Origin: Streptomyces virginiae
GTDB lineage: Bacteria; Actinomycetota; Actinomycetes; Streptomycetales; Streptomycetaceae
Assembly: GCF_000720455.1 (NCBI RefSeq)
Contig: NZ_JOAK01000053.1
Location: forward strand, 1-14,712
DNA length: 14,712 bases
Direction of reading: 5' to 3'
Numbering within the stretch: position 1 is the stretch's first letter; each line of letters opens with the position of its first letter. The notes below the pieces were generated by a model, which was given only the letters and a program-made list of their open reading frames with translations, was not told the DNA's origin and ran no database searches. Made by a program: the position numbers and the translations under genes. Shown piece by piece: positions 1 to 9,835 of this stretch.

Positions 1-278
1 TGTCGTCCGGGACTGCATGATTTATGGCGCCTGAGGCGGACCTAGCCGTACGGGCTCCTACCGCGCCACAAATCACGTTTTACGTCCCGGCCGACACCCC
101 AACCCGCCCCCACCCCCGTCCAGCAGATCGGCCTCGTCCAGCCCCGCCGCCGGATCCAGCCCCGCCGGCGTTTGAGCGCGGGGTCCGGGGCGGAGCCCCG
201 GGGGGTGGGACGCGGCGGGGCCCCGGGGTTGGGCCGGGGCCCTACCCACCGGTACAGACCTCTGGCAAGCTGCCGCCC
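1..278. other. Non-coding leader upstream of the aldolase gene, repeat-bearing
   Basis: I see no convincing gene here. The frame open from position 24 runs into the downstream enzyme, but its translation before residue 86 is low-complexity proline/arginine/glycine with no family resemblance. It is treated as untranslated. The first 90 bases contain an AT-richer patch with a small palindrome, ACGT-TTT-ACGT, at 75-85. A 12-base direct repeat (ccagccccgccg) occurs at 138-149 and 156-167. Positions 159-201 hold a diverged copy of the repeat seen at the right end of the window. A promoter for the downstream gene must lie here, but no convincing -35/-10 pair could be picked. Confidence 0.6.
159..201 (-). 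repeat. Diverged copy D of the GC-rich intergenic repeat
   Basis: This is the reverse-complement orientation of the copies at 14204-14256 and 14298-14350. It begins gccccgccggcg and continues with a ttgag core and a cgcgggg block. It ends in a perfect hairpin, ccggggc-gga-gccccgg, at 185-201. Compared with the right-hand copies it lacks one G after the ttgag core and has a few substitutions. Its presence about 14 kb away shows that the element is dispersed rather than a local duplication. A name or function for the family is not known to me. Confidence 0.65.
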
Positions 279-1481
279 ATGAACTCCCCCGCCGCCGACC
301 GCGCCCGGTACGACCGGGCGACCGCGCACCTGGACGCGCCGCTGGCCATCGTGGATCTCGAGGCCTTCGACGCCAACGCCGACGATCTCGTGCGCCGGGC
401 CGGCGGCAAGCCGGTCCGGGTCGCCAGCAAGTCGGTCCGGTGCCGCGCCCTGCTCGAACGGGTGCTGGCCCGGCCCGGGTTCGCCGGGATCATGTCGTAC
501 ACGCTCGCCGAGTCGCTGTGGCTGGCCCGCTCCGGGTTCGAGGACGTGCTCCTCGCCTATCCGTCCGCGGACCGGGCCGGTTTCGGCGAGCTGGCGAACG
601 ACGCCAAGCTGGCCGCCGCCGTGACCGTGATGGTGGACGATCCCGCGCAGCTGGAGCTGATCGACGGGGCCCGTGACGGCGGCGGCGAGGAGATCCGGGT
701 CTGCCTGGAGCTGGACACCGCCCTGCGGTTGGTGGGTGGCCGGATCCGGGTGGGGGCGCGCCGCTCGCCGCTGCGCGAGCCCGAGCAGCTGGCCGCGCTG
801 GCCCGTACGGTCGCCGCCCGGCCGGGGTTCCGGGTGGTGGGGCTGATGGCGTACGAGGGGCACGTCGCCGGGGTCGGGGACGCGCTGGCGGGGCGTCCGA
901 TGCGGTCCCGGGCGATCCGGCTGATGCAGGGCGCGGCGCGCAGGGAGCTCGCGGCGCGGCGGGCCGAGGTGGTGGCGGCCGTGCGGGCCGTCGTACCGGA
1001 CCTGGAGTTCGTCAACGGCGGCGGTACGGGCAGCGTGCAGCAGACCGCGGCCGAGGACGCGGTGACGGAGATCGCCGCCGGGTCGGGGCTGTACGTGCCG
1101 CGGCTCTTCGACAACTACACCTCGTTCAGCGGGCGTCCGGCGGCGCTGTTCGCGCAGCCGGTGGTGCGCAGGCCCGGGGTGGGGGTGGTGACGGTGCTCG
1201 GGGGCGGCTATCCGGCCTCCGGGGCGGCCGGCCCGGACCGGCTGCCGGTTCCGTACCTGCCGCAGGGGCTGCGCTACGACCCGCAGGAGGGTGCGGGCGA
1301 GGTGCAGACGCCGCTGCTGGGGAGCCCGGCCGACGACCTGCTGATCGGCGACCGGGTCTGGTTCCGCCATGCGAAGGCGGGCGAACTGTGCGAACGGTTC
1401 GACACCTTGCACCTCGTCGAGGGCGATCGGGTCACGGAGGGCGTCCCTACCTACCGGGGCGAGGGCCGTACCTTCCTGTGA
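279..1481 (+). CDS. D-threonine aldolase-like / alanine racemase-fold PLP enzyme (amino acid deaminase/aldolase)
   Basis: The 400-residue protein has the fold-type III PLP barrel signature of alanine racemase N-domain / D-threonine aldolase / D-serine dehydratase enzymes. It opens with a PLAIVDLEAFDAN strand-helix, followed by the predicted Schiff-base lysine K51 in VASKSVRC. A glycine-rich phosphate-binding stretch VNGGGTGS lies later in the barrel. The C-terminal domain has H364 and C371, a plausible divalent-metal pair as in D-threonine aldolase and DSD-type enzymes. Expected chemistry is PLP-dependent cleavage or deamination of a beta-hydroxy-D-amino acid in the cytosol; the exact substrate is not determinable. 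The ATG at 279 was chosen because homology begins just after it and the upstream frame is low complexity. No clear Shine-Dalgarno is visible. The gene is monocistronic and ends at a strong terminator. Confidence 0.85.
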   Translation: MNSPAADRARYDRATAHLDAPLAIVDLEAFDANADDLVRRAGGKPVRVASKSVRCRALLERVLARPGFAGIMSYTLAESLWLARSGFEDVLLAYPSADRAGFGELANDAKLAAAVTVMVDDPAQLELIDGARDGGGEEIRVCLELDTALRLVGGRIRVGARRSPLREPEQLAALARTVAARPGFRVVGLMAYEGHVAGVGDALAGRPMRSRAIRLMQGAARRELAARRAEVVAAVRAVVPDLEFVNGGGTGSVQQTAAEDAVTEIAAGSGLYVPRLFDNYTSFSGRPAALFAQPVVRRPGVGVVTVLGGGYPASGAAGPDRLPVPYLPQGLRYDPQEGAGEVQTPLLGSPADDLLIGDRVWFRHAKAGELCERFDTLHLVEGDRVTEGVPTYRGEGRTFL

Positions 1482-1488
1482 CGGCCCA

Positions 1489-1540
1489 GGGGTGTCTTGC
1501 CGATCAGGCCGCAAGCCCGGCCTGATCGGCAAGGCACCCC
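1489..1540. terminator. Bidirectional terminator between convergent genes
   Basis: The 22-base arms at 1489-1510 and 1519-1540 pair with a single mismatch around an 8-base loop. The core of the left arm is cttgccgatcaggcc. The right arm ends directly against the TAG stop of the minus-strand phosphatase gene (1541-1543), and the left arm begins 7 bases after the aldolase stop. The location between two convergent genes and the stem length make termination in both directions the natural reading. Confidence 0.85.
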
Positions 1541-2836
<1,296 letters not shown>

Positions 2837-2881
2837 GGGTGAACGCTCCTTGGCGGTGAAGGCGTCACGGGCGGTGGAGCA

Positions 2882-2915
2882 CGACAGCCGGGCGTCGTGC
2901 GACGCCCGGCTGTCG
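2882..2915 (-). terminator. Hairpin terminator downstream of the glnA4-aldehyde dehydrogenase-SDR arm
   Basis: A perfect 16-base inverted repeat (2882-2897 and 2900-2915) with a two-base centre lies 24 bases beyond the stop of the short-chain dehydrogenase gene. There is no T-tract, as is usual for Streptomyces terminators. It separates the three-gene arm from the phosphatase gene on the same strand. Confidence 0.75.
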
Positions 2916-2939
2916 GGTGGGTGGTGGCGGGGTGAGCGA

Positions 2940-3731
2940 TTACAGCGGGGTGACGTACGCGCCCGAGATGCCGCCGTCGACGAGGAAGTCGGTGGCGTTG
3001 ATGAAGGACGAGTCGTCGCTGGCGAGGAAGGCGACGGCCGCGGCGATCTCGGTGGGCTCGGCGAACCGGCCCAGCGGGATGTGCACGAGCCGGCGGGCGG
3101 CGCGCTCGGGGTCCTTGGCGAACAGCTCCTGGAGCAGCGGGGTGTTGACGGGTCCGGGGCACAGGGCGTTGACGCGGATGCCCTCGCGGGCGAACTGCAC
3201 GCCGAGCTCGCGGGACATGGCGAGGACGCCGCCCTTGGAGGCGGTGTAGGAGATCTGGGAGGTGGCGGCGCCCATGATGGCGACGAAGGAGGCGGTGTTG
3301 ATGATCGAGCCGCGGCCCTGGCGCTGCATGTAGGGCAGGGCGGCCTTGCAGCAGAGGTAGACGGAGGTGAGGTTGACGTCCTGGACGCGGCGCCAGGCGT
3401 CGAGCTCGGTGGTGAGGATGGAGTCGTCGTCGGGGGGCGAGATGCCGGCGTTGTTGAAGGCGATGTCGACGGAGCCGTAGGTGTCGAAGGCGGTCTTGAA
3501 GAGCGCGTCGACGTCCTCCTTGTCGGTGACGTCGACCTTGACGAAGAGGCCTCCGACCTCCTCGGCGGCGGCCTTGCCGGCCGTTTCGTCGATGTCCGCG
3601 CAGACGACGTCGGCGCCTTCGGATGCCAGTCGGCGGGCGGTGGCGAGGCCGATGCCGCTGCCGGCTCCCGTGATGACGGCGGTGCGGCCGACGAGGCGGC
3701 GGCAGATGATCTCGGTGGGCTCTACGGACAT
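2940..3731 (-). CDS. Short-chain dehydrogenase/reductase, probable gamma-glutamylethanolamide alcohol dehydrogenase
   Basis: This is a 263-residue classical SDR. It has the Rossmann cofactor loop TGAGSGIG at 21-28, and D46 in CADIDET suggests NAD(H) preference. NNAG lies at 93-96, N120 and S148 are conserved, and the catalytic pair is Y162/K166 (YTASK). It also has the usual C-terminal VDGG motif. Length matches the family. ATG at 3731 is supported by GGAGG (complement of 3742-3746) at 10-base spacing, and only 5 bases separate it from the aldehyde dehydrogenase stop, so the two are co-transcribed. By context it may oxidise the hydroxyl of gamma-glutamylethanolamide to the aldehyde used by the next enzyme. 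The sequence alone cannot fix the substrate. Many such proteins are annotated as 3-oxoacyl-ACP reductase or glucose 1-dehydrogenase. Confidence 0.88.
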   Translation of the reverse strand: MSVEPTEIICRRLVGRTAVITGAGSGIGLATARRLASEGADVVCADIDETAGKAAAEEVGGLFVKVDVTDKEDVDALFKTAFDTYGSVDIAFNNAGISPPDDDSILTTELDAWRRVQDVNLTSVYLCCKAALPYMQRQGRGSIINTASFVAIMGAATSQISYTASKGGVLAMSRELGVQFAREGIRVNALCPGPVNTPLLQELFAKDPERAARRLVHIPLGRFAEPTEIAAAVAFLASDDSSFINATDFLVDGGISGAYVTPL

Positions 3732-3736
3732 GTGGT

Positions 3737-5101
3737 TCAGGCCTCCGTGCTGATGAAGACGTTCTTGGTCTCGGTGAAAGCGGTGAGGGCGTCGGGTCCG
3801 AGCTCGCGGCCGAGTCCGGACTGCTTGTAGCCGCCGAAGGGGGTCCAGTAGCGGACGCTGCTGTGGGAGTTGACGGACAGGTTGCCGGCGGCGACGGCGC
3901 GCGAGACGCGCAGCGCGCGGCCGATGTCGCGGGTCCAGAGGGAGCCGGAGAGGCCGTATTCGGTGGCGTTGGCCAGGCGTACGGCGTCCTCCTCGTCCTC
4001 GAAGGGCAGGACGACGGCGACGGGGCCGAAGACCTCCTCGGCGGCGACGGGCGCGGTGGGGGCGACGTCCGTGACGAGGGTGGGCGGGTACCAGAAGCCG
4101 GGGCCTTCGGGGGCGGTGCCGCGGACGGTGGTGAGGTCGTCGGTGACGAAGGACCGTACGCGGTCCAGCTGGGTCCGTGAGATCAGCGGACCCATTTGCG
4201 TCTTCTCGTCGAGCGGGTCGCCCACGGCGACGGCCGCGATGCCGGGGGCGACGAGCTCCAGGAAGCGGTCGTAGGCGGAGCGCTGTACGAGGATGCGGGT
4301 GCGGGCGCAGCAGTCCTGGCCGGTGTTGTCGAGGAAGGCCATGGGGGCGGCGGCCGCGGCGGCTTCCAGGTCCGCGTCGGCGAAGACGATGTTGGGGCTC
4401 TTGCCGCCGAGTTCGAGGGTGACGCGCTTCACCCGGTCGGCGCACTTGGCCATGATCTGCTTGCCGACGCGCGTGGAGCCGGTGAAGACGATCTTCGCGA
4501 CGCCGGGGTGTTCGACGAGCGCGTCGCCCGCGACGTCGCCGTGGCCGGGGAGCACCTGGAAGAGGTGTTCGGGGATCCCGGCTTCGAGGGCGAGTTCGGC
4601 GAGGCGGAGCGCGGTCAGCGGGGTGGTCTCGGCGGGCTTGAGGATGACGGCGTTGCCGGCGGCGAGCGCCGGGGCCAGGCCCCAGGCGGCGATCGGCATG
4701 GGGAAGTTCCAGGGGGCGATCACGCCGATGACGCCGAGGGGTTCGAGGAAGGTGACGTCGATGCCGCCGGCGACGGGGATCTGGCGGCCGGAGAGCCGTT
4801 CCACTCCCCCGGCGGCGAAGTCGAGGAGGTCGCGTACGTTGCCGGCCTCCCAGCGGGCGTTGCCGATGGTGTGGCCGGCTTCGCGGACCTCCAGCCGGGC
4901 CAGTTCCTCGATGTGCCCGTCGACGACCGCGGCGAAGCGGCGCAGCAGGCGGGCCCGGTCGGCGGGGGCCGCCGCCGCCCAGGCGCGCTGGGCCGCGGCA
5001 GCCCGGTTGACGGCGGCGTCGACGTCGTCCCGTGTGGCGGCCGGGACGACGGCGACGAGTTCCTCTGTGGCCGGATTCAGCACTTCCAGCGCATCGGACA
5101 C
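3737..5101 (-). CDS. NAD(P)-dependent aldehyde dehydrogenase of the ethanolamine locus
   Basis: This 454-residue ALDH-superfamily enzyme carries the substrate-proximal PWNF motif (N132), cofactor lysine K155 in LKPAE, and the Rossmann motif FTGSTRVG. The general base is E230 in LELGGKSP and the nucleophile is C264 in GQDCCA. An unusual second cysteine follows directly after C264. The expected role is oxidation of an aldehyde to a carboxylate, here probably gamma-glutamylaminoacetaldehyde to gamma-glutamylglycine. The GTG at 5101 has GAGG six bases upstream. An in-frame GTG at 5113 would add four residues but has no ribosome binding site. The gene sits 25-37 bases after the synthetase gene and 5 bases before the SDR gene, consistent with one operon. 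Homologues include betaine- and gamma-glutamyl-gamma-aminobutyraldehyde dehydrogenases. Confidence 0.88.
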   Translation of the reverse strand: MSDALEVLNPATEELVAVVPAATRDDVDAAVNRAAAAQRAWAAAAPADRARLLRRFAAVVDGHIEELARLEVREAGHTIGNARWEAGNVRDLLDFAAGGVERLSGRQIPVAGGIDVTFLEPLGVIGVIAPWNFPMPIAAWGLAPALAAGNAVILKPAETTPLTALRLAELALEAGIPEHLFQVLPGHGDVAGDALVEHPGVAKIVFTGSTRVGKQIMAKCADRVKRVTLELGGKSPNIVFADADLEAAAAAAPMAFLDNTGQDCCARTRILVQRSAYDRFLELVAPGIAAVAVGDPLDEKTQMGPLISRTQLDRVRSFVTDDLTTVRGTAPEGPGFWYPPTLVTDVAPTAPVAAEEVFGPVAVVLPFEDEEDAVRLANATEYGLSGSLWTRDIGRALRVSRAVAAGNLSVNSHSSVRYWTPFGGYKQSGLGRELGPDALTAFTETKNVFISTEA

Positions 5102-5138
5102 GTGGTGCCTCACAGTTTCGGTTCGGTGGCGAGCGTGG

Positions 5139-6509
5139 CTACAGGCGTTCGAAGGAGCGGCGCAGCTCCCAGTCGGTCACCGCGGAGTCGTAGGCGTCGA
5201 GTTCCACGCGGGCCATGTTGCGGTAGTGGGCGACGACCTCGGGGCCGAAGGCGGCCTTGGCGATCTCGCTGTTCTCCCAGAGTTCGGCGGCCTCGCGCAG
5301 GGTGGCGGGGACGTGTGCGTAGTCGCCGGTGTAGGCGTTGCCGGTGCAGATCGGCGGCAGCTCCAGGCGGTGCTCGATGCCGTACAGCCCGGCGGCGACC
5401 AGTCCGGCGACGGCGAGGTAGGGGTTGACGTCGCCGCCGGGGAGACGGTTCTCGAAGCGCATGGAGCGGCCGTGGCCGACGACGCGCAGGGCGCAGGTGC
5501 GGTTGTCCAGGCCCCAGGCGACGGCGGTCGGTGCGAAGGATCCCGGCCGGAAACGCTTGTACGAGTTGATGTTCGGGGCGTAGAGAAGGGAGAAGTCGCG
5601 CAGCGCGGCGAGCTGGCCGGCCAGGAAGTGGCGCATCACGGGGGACATGCCGTGTTCCTCGTGGCCCTCTCCGGCCATCGCGTTGCGTCCGTCGGCGTCG
5701 GTGAGCGAGAGGTGGATGTGACAGGAGTTGCCCTCGCGCTCGTCGTACTTGGCCATGAAGGTGAGCGAGACGCCTTCCTGGGAGGCGATCTCCTTGGCGC
5801 CGGTCTTGTAGACGGAGTGCTGGTCGCAGGTGGTGAGCGCCTCGTCGTAGCGGAAGGCGATCTCGTGCTGGCCGAGGTTGCACTCGCCCTTGGCCGACTC
5901 GACGGTCAGGCCGGCGGCCTGCATCTCGTTGCGGATCCGGCGCAGGAGGGGTTCGATGCGGCCGGTCCCGAGGACCGAGTAGTCGATGTTGTACTGGTTG
6001 GCGGGGGTCAGGCCTCGGTAGTTGGCGTTCCAGGCCTGTTCGTAGGTGTCCTGGAAGACCATGAACTCCAGCTCGGTGCCGACCATCGCGGTGTATCCGT
6101 GTTCGGCGAGGCGTTCCAGCTGGCGGCGCAGGATCTGGCGGGGTGCGGCCACGACGGGCGCGGCGTCGTTCCAGGCCAGGTCGGCGAGGATGAAGGCGCT
6201 GCCGGGGTTCCAGGGGATGCGGCGCAGGGTGGCGGGGTCGGGGTGCATGGCGAAGTCGCCGTAGCCCCGCTCCCACGAGGACATCTCGTAGCCGTCGACG
6301 GTGTTCATGTCGGTGTCGACGGCCAGGAGGTAGTTGCAGCCCTCGGTGCCGTGCGCGAGGACCTCGTCCAGGAAGAACTGTGCGGCGAACCGCTTGCCCT
6401 GGAGCCGCCCCTGCATGTCGGGGAAGGCCAGGACGACTGTGTCGATCTCACCGCTGGCGACGAGGATGCGGAGCTCCTCGGGGGCGAGCGGCGGCTTGCG
6501 GTCTACCAC
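5139..6509 (-). CDS. glnA4: Glutamine synthetase-like gamma-glutamylethanolamide synthetase (GlnA4-type)
   Basis: The 456-residue GS-superfamily protein retains the catalytic scaffold: GTELEF metal ligands E146/E148, E209 and E216 in GECNLGQHE, and H264/H266 in HIHLSL. It also keeps ATP/glutamate residues around NSYKRFRPG (315-323) and R351/R355 in RFENRLPGG. It lacks the NLY adenylylation loop of primary GSI enzymes and has a short C-terminus, typical of GlnA-like enzymes that glutamylate amines other than ammonia. Adjacency to an ethanolamine permease, FadR-type regulator, ALDH and SDR matches the S. coelicolor glnA4 (SCO1613) neighbourhood as I recall it. Hence ATP-dependent glutamylation of ethanolamine is the best call; gamma-glutamylpolyamine synthetase (GlnA3/GlnA2) is the alternative. 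The GTG start at 6509 has AAGGAG (complement of 6518-6523) at 8-base spacing. It is first in its transcript. Confidence 0.85.
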   Translation of the reverse strand: MVDRKPPLAPEELRILVASGEIDTVVLAFPDMQGRLQGKRFAAQFFLDEVLAHGTEGCNYLLAVDTDMNTVDGYEMSSWERGYGDFAMHPDPATLRRIPWNPGSAFILADLAWNDAAPVVAAPRQILRRQLERLAEHGYTAMVGTELEFMVFQDTYEQAWNANYRGLTPANQYNIDYSVLGTGRIEPLLRRIRNEMQAAGLTVESAKGECNLGQHEIAFRYDEALTTCDQHSVYKTGAKEIASQEGVSLTFMAKYDEREGNSCHIHLSLTDADGRNAMAGEGHEEHGMSPVMRHFLAGQLAALRDFSLLYAPNINSYKRFRPGSFAPTAVAWGLDNRTCALRVVGHGRSMRFENRLPGGDVNPYLAVAGLVAAGLYGIEHRLELPPICTGNAYTGDYAHVPATLREAAELWENSEIAKAAFGPEVVAHYRNMARVELDAYDSAVTDWELRRSFERL

Positions 6510-6586
6510 GGGATTCTCTCCTTCGGTGAGCCGAGGAGGCCTAAGGTATTGAATAGAACCATTGCTTGGGAAGGGGAGGAGCCGAG
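6510..6586. promoter_or_regulatory. Divergent control region between glnA4-type gene and its regulator
   Basis: This 77-base spacer must carry both promoters. Its centre (6541-6566) is strikingly AT-rich for the genome. It contains an imperfect dyad, GGT-N10-ACC at 6545-6560, with an extra symmetric T/A pair at 6550/6555. GntR/FadR-family operators are often GGT/ACC dyads, so this is a candidate binding site of the adjacent regulator. The motif aaccattgc at 6557-6565 recurs upstream of the permease (7441-7449). Possible -10 elements are TACCTT on the minus strand (complement of 6543-6548) and TAGAAC on plus (6554-6559). Neither has a good -35 partner. Confidence 0.45.
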
Positions 6587-7333
6587 ATGACCGATACGGC
6601 GAGCGAAGGCGACGCCGCCCGGCGCCTGAACCCGGTGCTGCGCCAGGTGCGGGCGGGCAACGGGTTCGAGGAGGCGCTGGAGCAGATCCTCCAGGTGGTC
6701 CGCCTGGGGCTGGTGCCCGGCGGCGAAAGGCTGCCGCCCGAGCGCGAGCTGGCGGAGCGGATGGGGATCAGCCGGGTCACCCTGCGCGAGGTCCTGAAGG
6801 TACTGCAGGACCAGGGCCTGGTGGAGGCACGGCGCGGCCGGTACGGCGGAACGTTCGTGCTGCCCCGCCCGGACACCCCGGCCGGCGGCACGGAGGAGGA
6901 GCTGCGCAGACGGGTGGCGGGCGTGGACATCGAGGACGTCCTGCGCTTCCGCGAGGTGCTGGAGGTGGGGGCGGCCGGGCTGTGCGCCTCCCAGGGGCTG
7001 ACCGAGGAGGGCACCGAACGGCTGCTCGCCGCGCTGGGGGCCACCCACGACGCCCCGCTCGCCGACTACCGCCGCCAGGACACCCTCTTCCACCTCACCC
7101 TGTGCGAGCTGGCCGGGTCCGCCACCCTGACGGCCCAGTACGCCGCCGTCCGGGCCACCGTCAACGACCTGCTCGACTGCATCCCGCTGCTGGTGCGCAA
7201 CCTGGAGCACTCGCAGCAGCAGCACAGCACGCTGGTCGAGGCGGTGCTGGAACGGGACGCGGCCGGGGCGCGGGAGACCATGCGCGAGCACTGCTGCGGC
7301 ACGGCGGCGCTGCTGCGGGGGTTCCTCGCCTGA
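6587..7333 (+). CDS. FadR-type GntR-family transcriptional regulator of the ethanolamine locus
   Basis: This 248-residue protein has an N-terminal winged helix-turn-helix at about 27-92. It includes the signature LPPERELAERMGISRVTLREVLKVL (written across 49-73) and the wing RRGRYGGTFV. A C-terminal all-helical FCD ligand domain follows at about 115-240. Likely metal/ligand residues are D165, H169, H213 and H235. It is predicted to bind as a dimer to the adjacent divergent spacer and respond to ethanolamine or a gamma-glutamyl intermediate. The effector is inference. The ATG at 6587 is preceded by GGGGAGGA at 6-base spacing; an upstream in-frame TTG at 6566 overlaps that ribosome binding site and was rejected. 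In S. coelicolor a regulator of this family sits next to glnA4 (I recall the name EpuRII, not certain). Confidence 0.88.
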   Translation: MTDTASEGDAARRLNPVLRQVRAGNGFEEALEQILQVVRLGLVPGGERLPPERELAERMGISRVTLREVLKVLQDQGLVEARRGRYGGTFVLPRPDTPAGGTEEELRRRVAGVDIEDVLRFREVLEVGAAGLCASQGLTEEGTERLLAALGATHDAPLADYRRQDTLFHLTLCELAGSATLTAQYAAVRATVNDLLDCIPLLVRNLEHSQQQHSTLVEAVLERDAAGARETMREHCCGTAALLRGFLA

Positions 7334-7468
7334 GGTGGACCGGGACGGGGCGGAAGGGGGCGCCCGAGAGGTTTTCGTAACTTCTGTTTTACGCAGAGGT
7401 CTTGCGCGCTCCGCTCCACTGCGGCAAAGGTACGCCCCACAACCATTGCCCTGAGGCAGGAGCGCACG
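7334..7468 (+). promoter_or_regulatory. Permease leader with AT-rich palindrome and shared motif
   Basis: The 135-base gap between regulator and permease is long enough for a separate promoter. An AT-rich stretch at 7371-7393 contains the dyad CGTAA-N8-TTACG (7376-7380 and 7389-7393). It also has two direct gtttt blocks at 7371-7375 and 7386-7390. GTAAC at 7377-7381 matches the first half of a GlnR-type site, but the following half-site does not fit well. The 9-mer aaccattgc at 7441-7449 is identical to one 22 bases upstream of the regulator start. The permease Shine-Dalgarno GGAG is at 7459-7462. Confidence 0.45.
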
Positions 7469-8947
<1,479 letters not shown>

Positions 8948-8992
8948 AACCCTGTCACCGTCCGCCCCCGCCCCTTCCCGGAGGTATCGAAC

Positions 8993-9700
8993 GTGCCCAG
9001 GCCGCTCATCGGCATCACCACCTACGTCGAGGAATCCACCCGCTACGGGGTGTGGGACCTCCCGACGTCCCTCGTACCGACCGGGTACCACCAACTCGTC
9101 CAGGCGGCGGACGGCGCGGCCGTGCTGCTGCCCCCGGACGAGCCCGGATCGGCGGCGGAGGTGCTGAGCCGGGTGGACGGCCTGGTCGTCGCGGGCGGCC
9201 CGGACGTGGACCCGGTCCACTACGGAGCCGCGCGCGATCCCCGTACGGGCGCCCCCGCGACGGTCCGCGACCAGTGGGAGCTGGCCCTGATCGGCGCCGC
9301 CCTGGAGGCGGAAGTGCCCGTGCTCGGCATCTGCCGCGGGATGCAGGCCCTGAACGTGGCCCTGGGCGGCACCCTGATCCAGCACATCGACGGCCACGTC
9401 GACACCCCGGGCGTCATGTCCTGGCACCCGGTCCGCCCGGTCCCGGGCACCCGGTACGCGGACCTCGTCCCCGAGGAGGCGCAGGTCCCGACCTACCACC
9501 ACCAGGCCGTCGAGCGCCTGGGCCGCGGCCTGGTCGTCTCGGCGCACGCGCTCGACGGCACTATCGAGGCCATCGAGCTGCCCGACCCCGCGCGCTGGGT
9601 GCTGGGCGTGCAGTGGCACCCGGAGCGGGACGAGGACACCCGGGTGATGGCGTCGCTGATCGAGGCCGCCGCCGTCCGCAGCGCGGTCCCGGTGGCCTGA
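8993..9700 (+). CDS. Gamma-glutamyl hydrolase, class I GATase fold (PuuD-like)
   Basis: The 235-residue protein belongs to the peptidase C26 / PuuD group. The N-terminal GITTYVE strand is followed by VVAGGPDVDP (65-74), where the GG-D-VDP motif forms the oxyanion region. The nucleophile elbow is GICRGMQ with C114, and the catalytic His-Glu pair is H209 and E211 in QWHPE. The family removes gamma-linked glutamate from gamma-glutamyl-GABA and related compounds. In this locus the expected substrate is gamma-glutamylglycine, giving glutamate and glycine (inference). The GTG start has GGAGG at 8980-8984 with 8-base spacing. It is the last gene of the plus arm and is followed by a long stem-loop. 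Alternative substrates are gamma-glutamyl-GABA or gamma-glutamylpolyamines. Confidence 0.88.
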   Translation: MPRPLIGITTYVEESTRYGVWDLPTSLVPTGYHQLVQAADGAAVLLPPDEPGSAAEVLSRVDGLVVAGGPDVDPVHYGAARDPRTGAPATVRDQWELALIGAALEAEVPVLGICRGMQALNVALGGTLIQHIDGHVDTPGVMSWHPVRPVPGTRYADLVPEEAQVPTYHHQAVERLGRGLVVSAHALDGTIEAIELPDPARWVLGVQWHPERDEDTRVMASLIEAAAVRSAVPVA

Positions 9701-9706
9701 CCGACC

Positions 9707-9760
9707 GCCGGCCGCGGGACTCCGGCGCCTTCCCCAGCGCCCCGGGGCCCCGCGGCCGGC
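9707..9760 (+). terminator. Stem-loop terminator after the permease-hydrolase transcript
   Basis: The 12-base arms at 9707-9718 and 9749-9760 are perfectly complementary (left arm gccggccgcggg). The 30-base loop contains a second small hairpin, ggcgc at 9724-9728 with gcgcc at 9737-9741. It begins 6 bases after the hydrolase stop. Confidence 0.65.
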
Positions 9761-9823
9761 CCCGCACCCGGCGCCCCCGCCGGGGCGCGGCCGCCACAAA
9801 TGGCCCTCCGGCCGACGGGCGGG

Positions 9824-9829
9824 CACGCT
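9824..9829 (+). promoter_or_regulatory. Candidate -10 element of a leaderless membrane-protein gene
   Basis: CACGCT sits exactly six bases before the GTG at 9836. The same arrangement occurs at the TDT transporter (GACGCT, six bases, ATG), where the following bases also begin GGA, and at the lysR gene (TAAACT, six bases, ATG). Six to seven bases from the -10 to the first base of the start codon is the geometry expected for a leaderless transcript. No clear -35 is present. Confidence 0.4.
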
Positions 9830-9835
9830 GGATGG

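Noticed and set aside
24..278. N-terminal extension of the aldolase from position 24
   Set aside because: The 85 added residues are low complexity, overlap a dispersed repeat and precede the first homologous residues.
7377..7392. GlnR box upstream of the permease
   Set aside because: GTAAC fits the first half, but the second half TTTAC matches the GAAAC consensus at only two positions. Kept only as an operator candidate.
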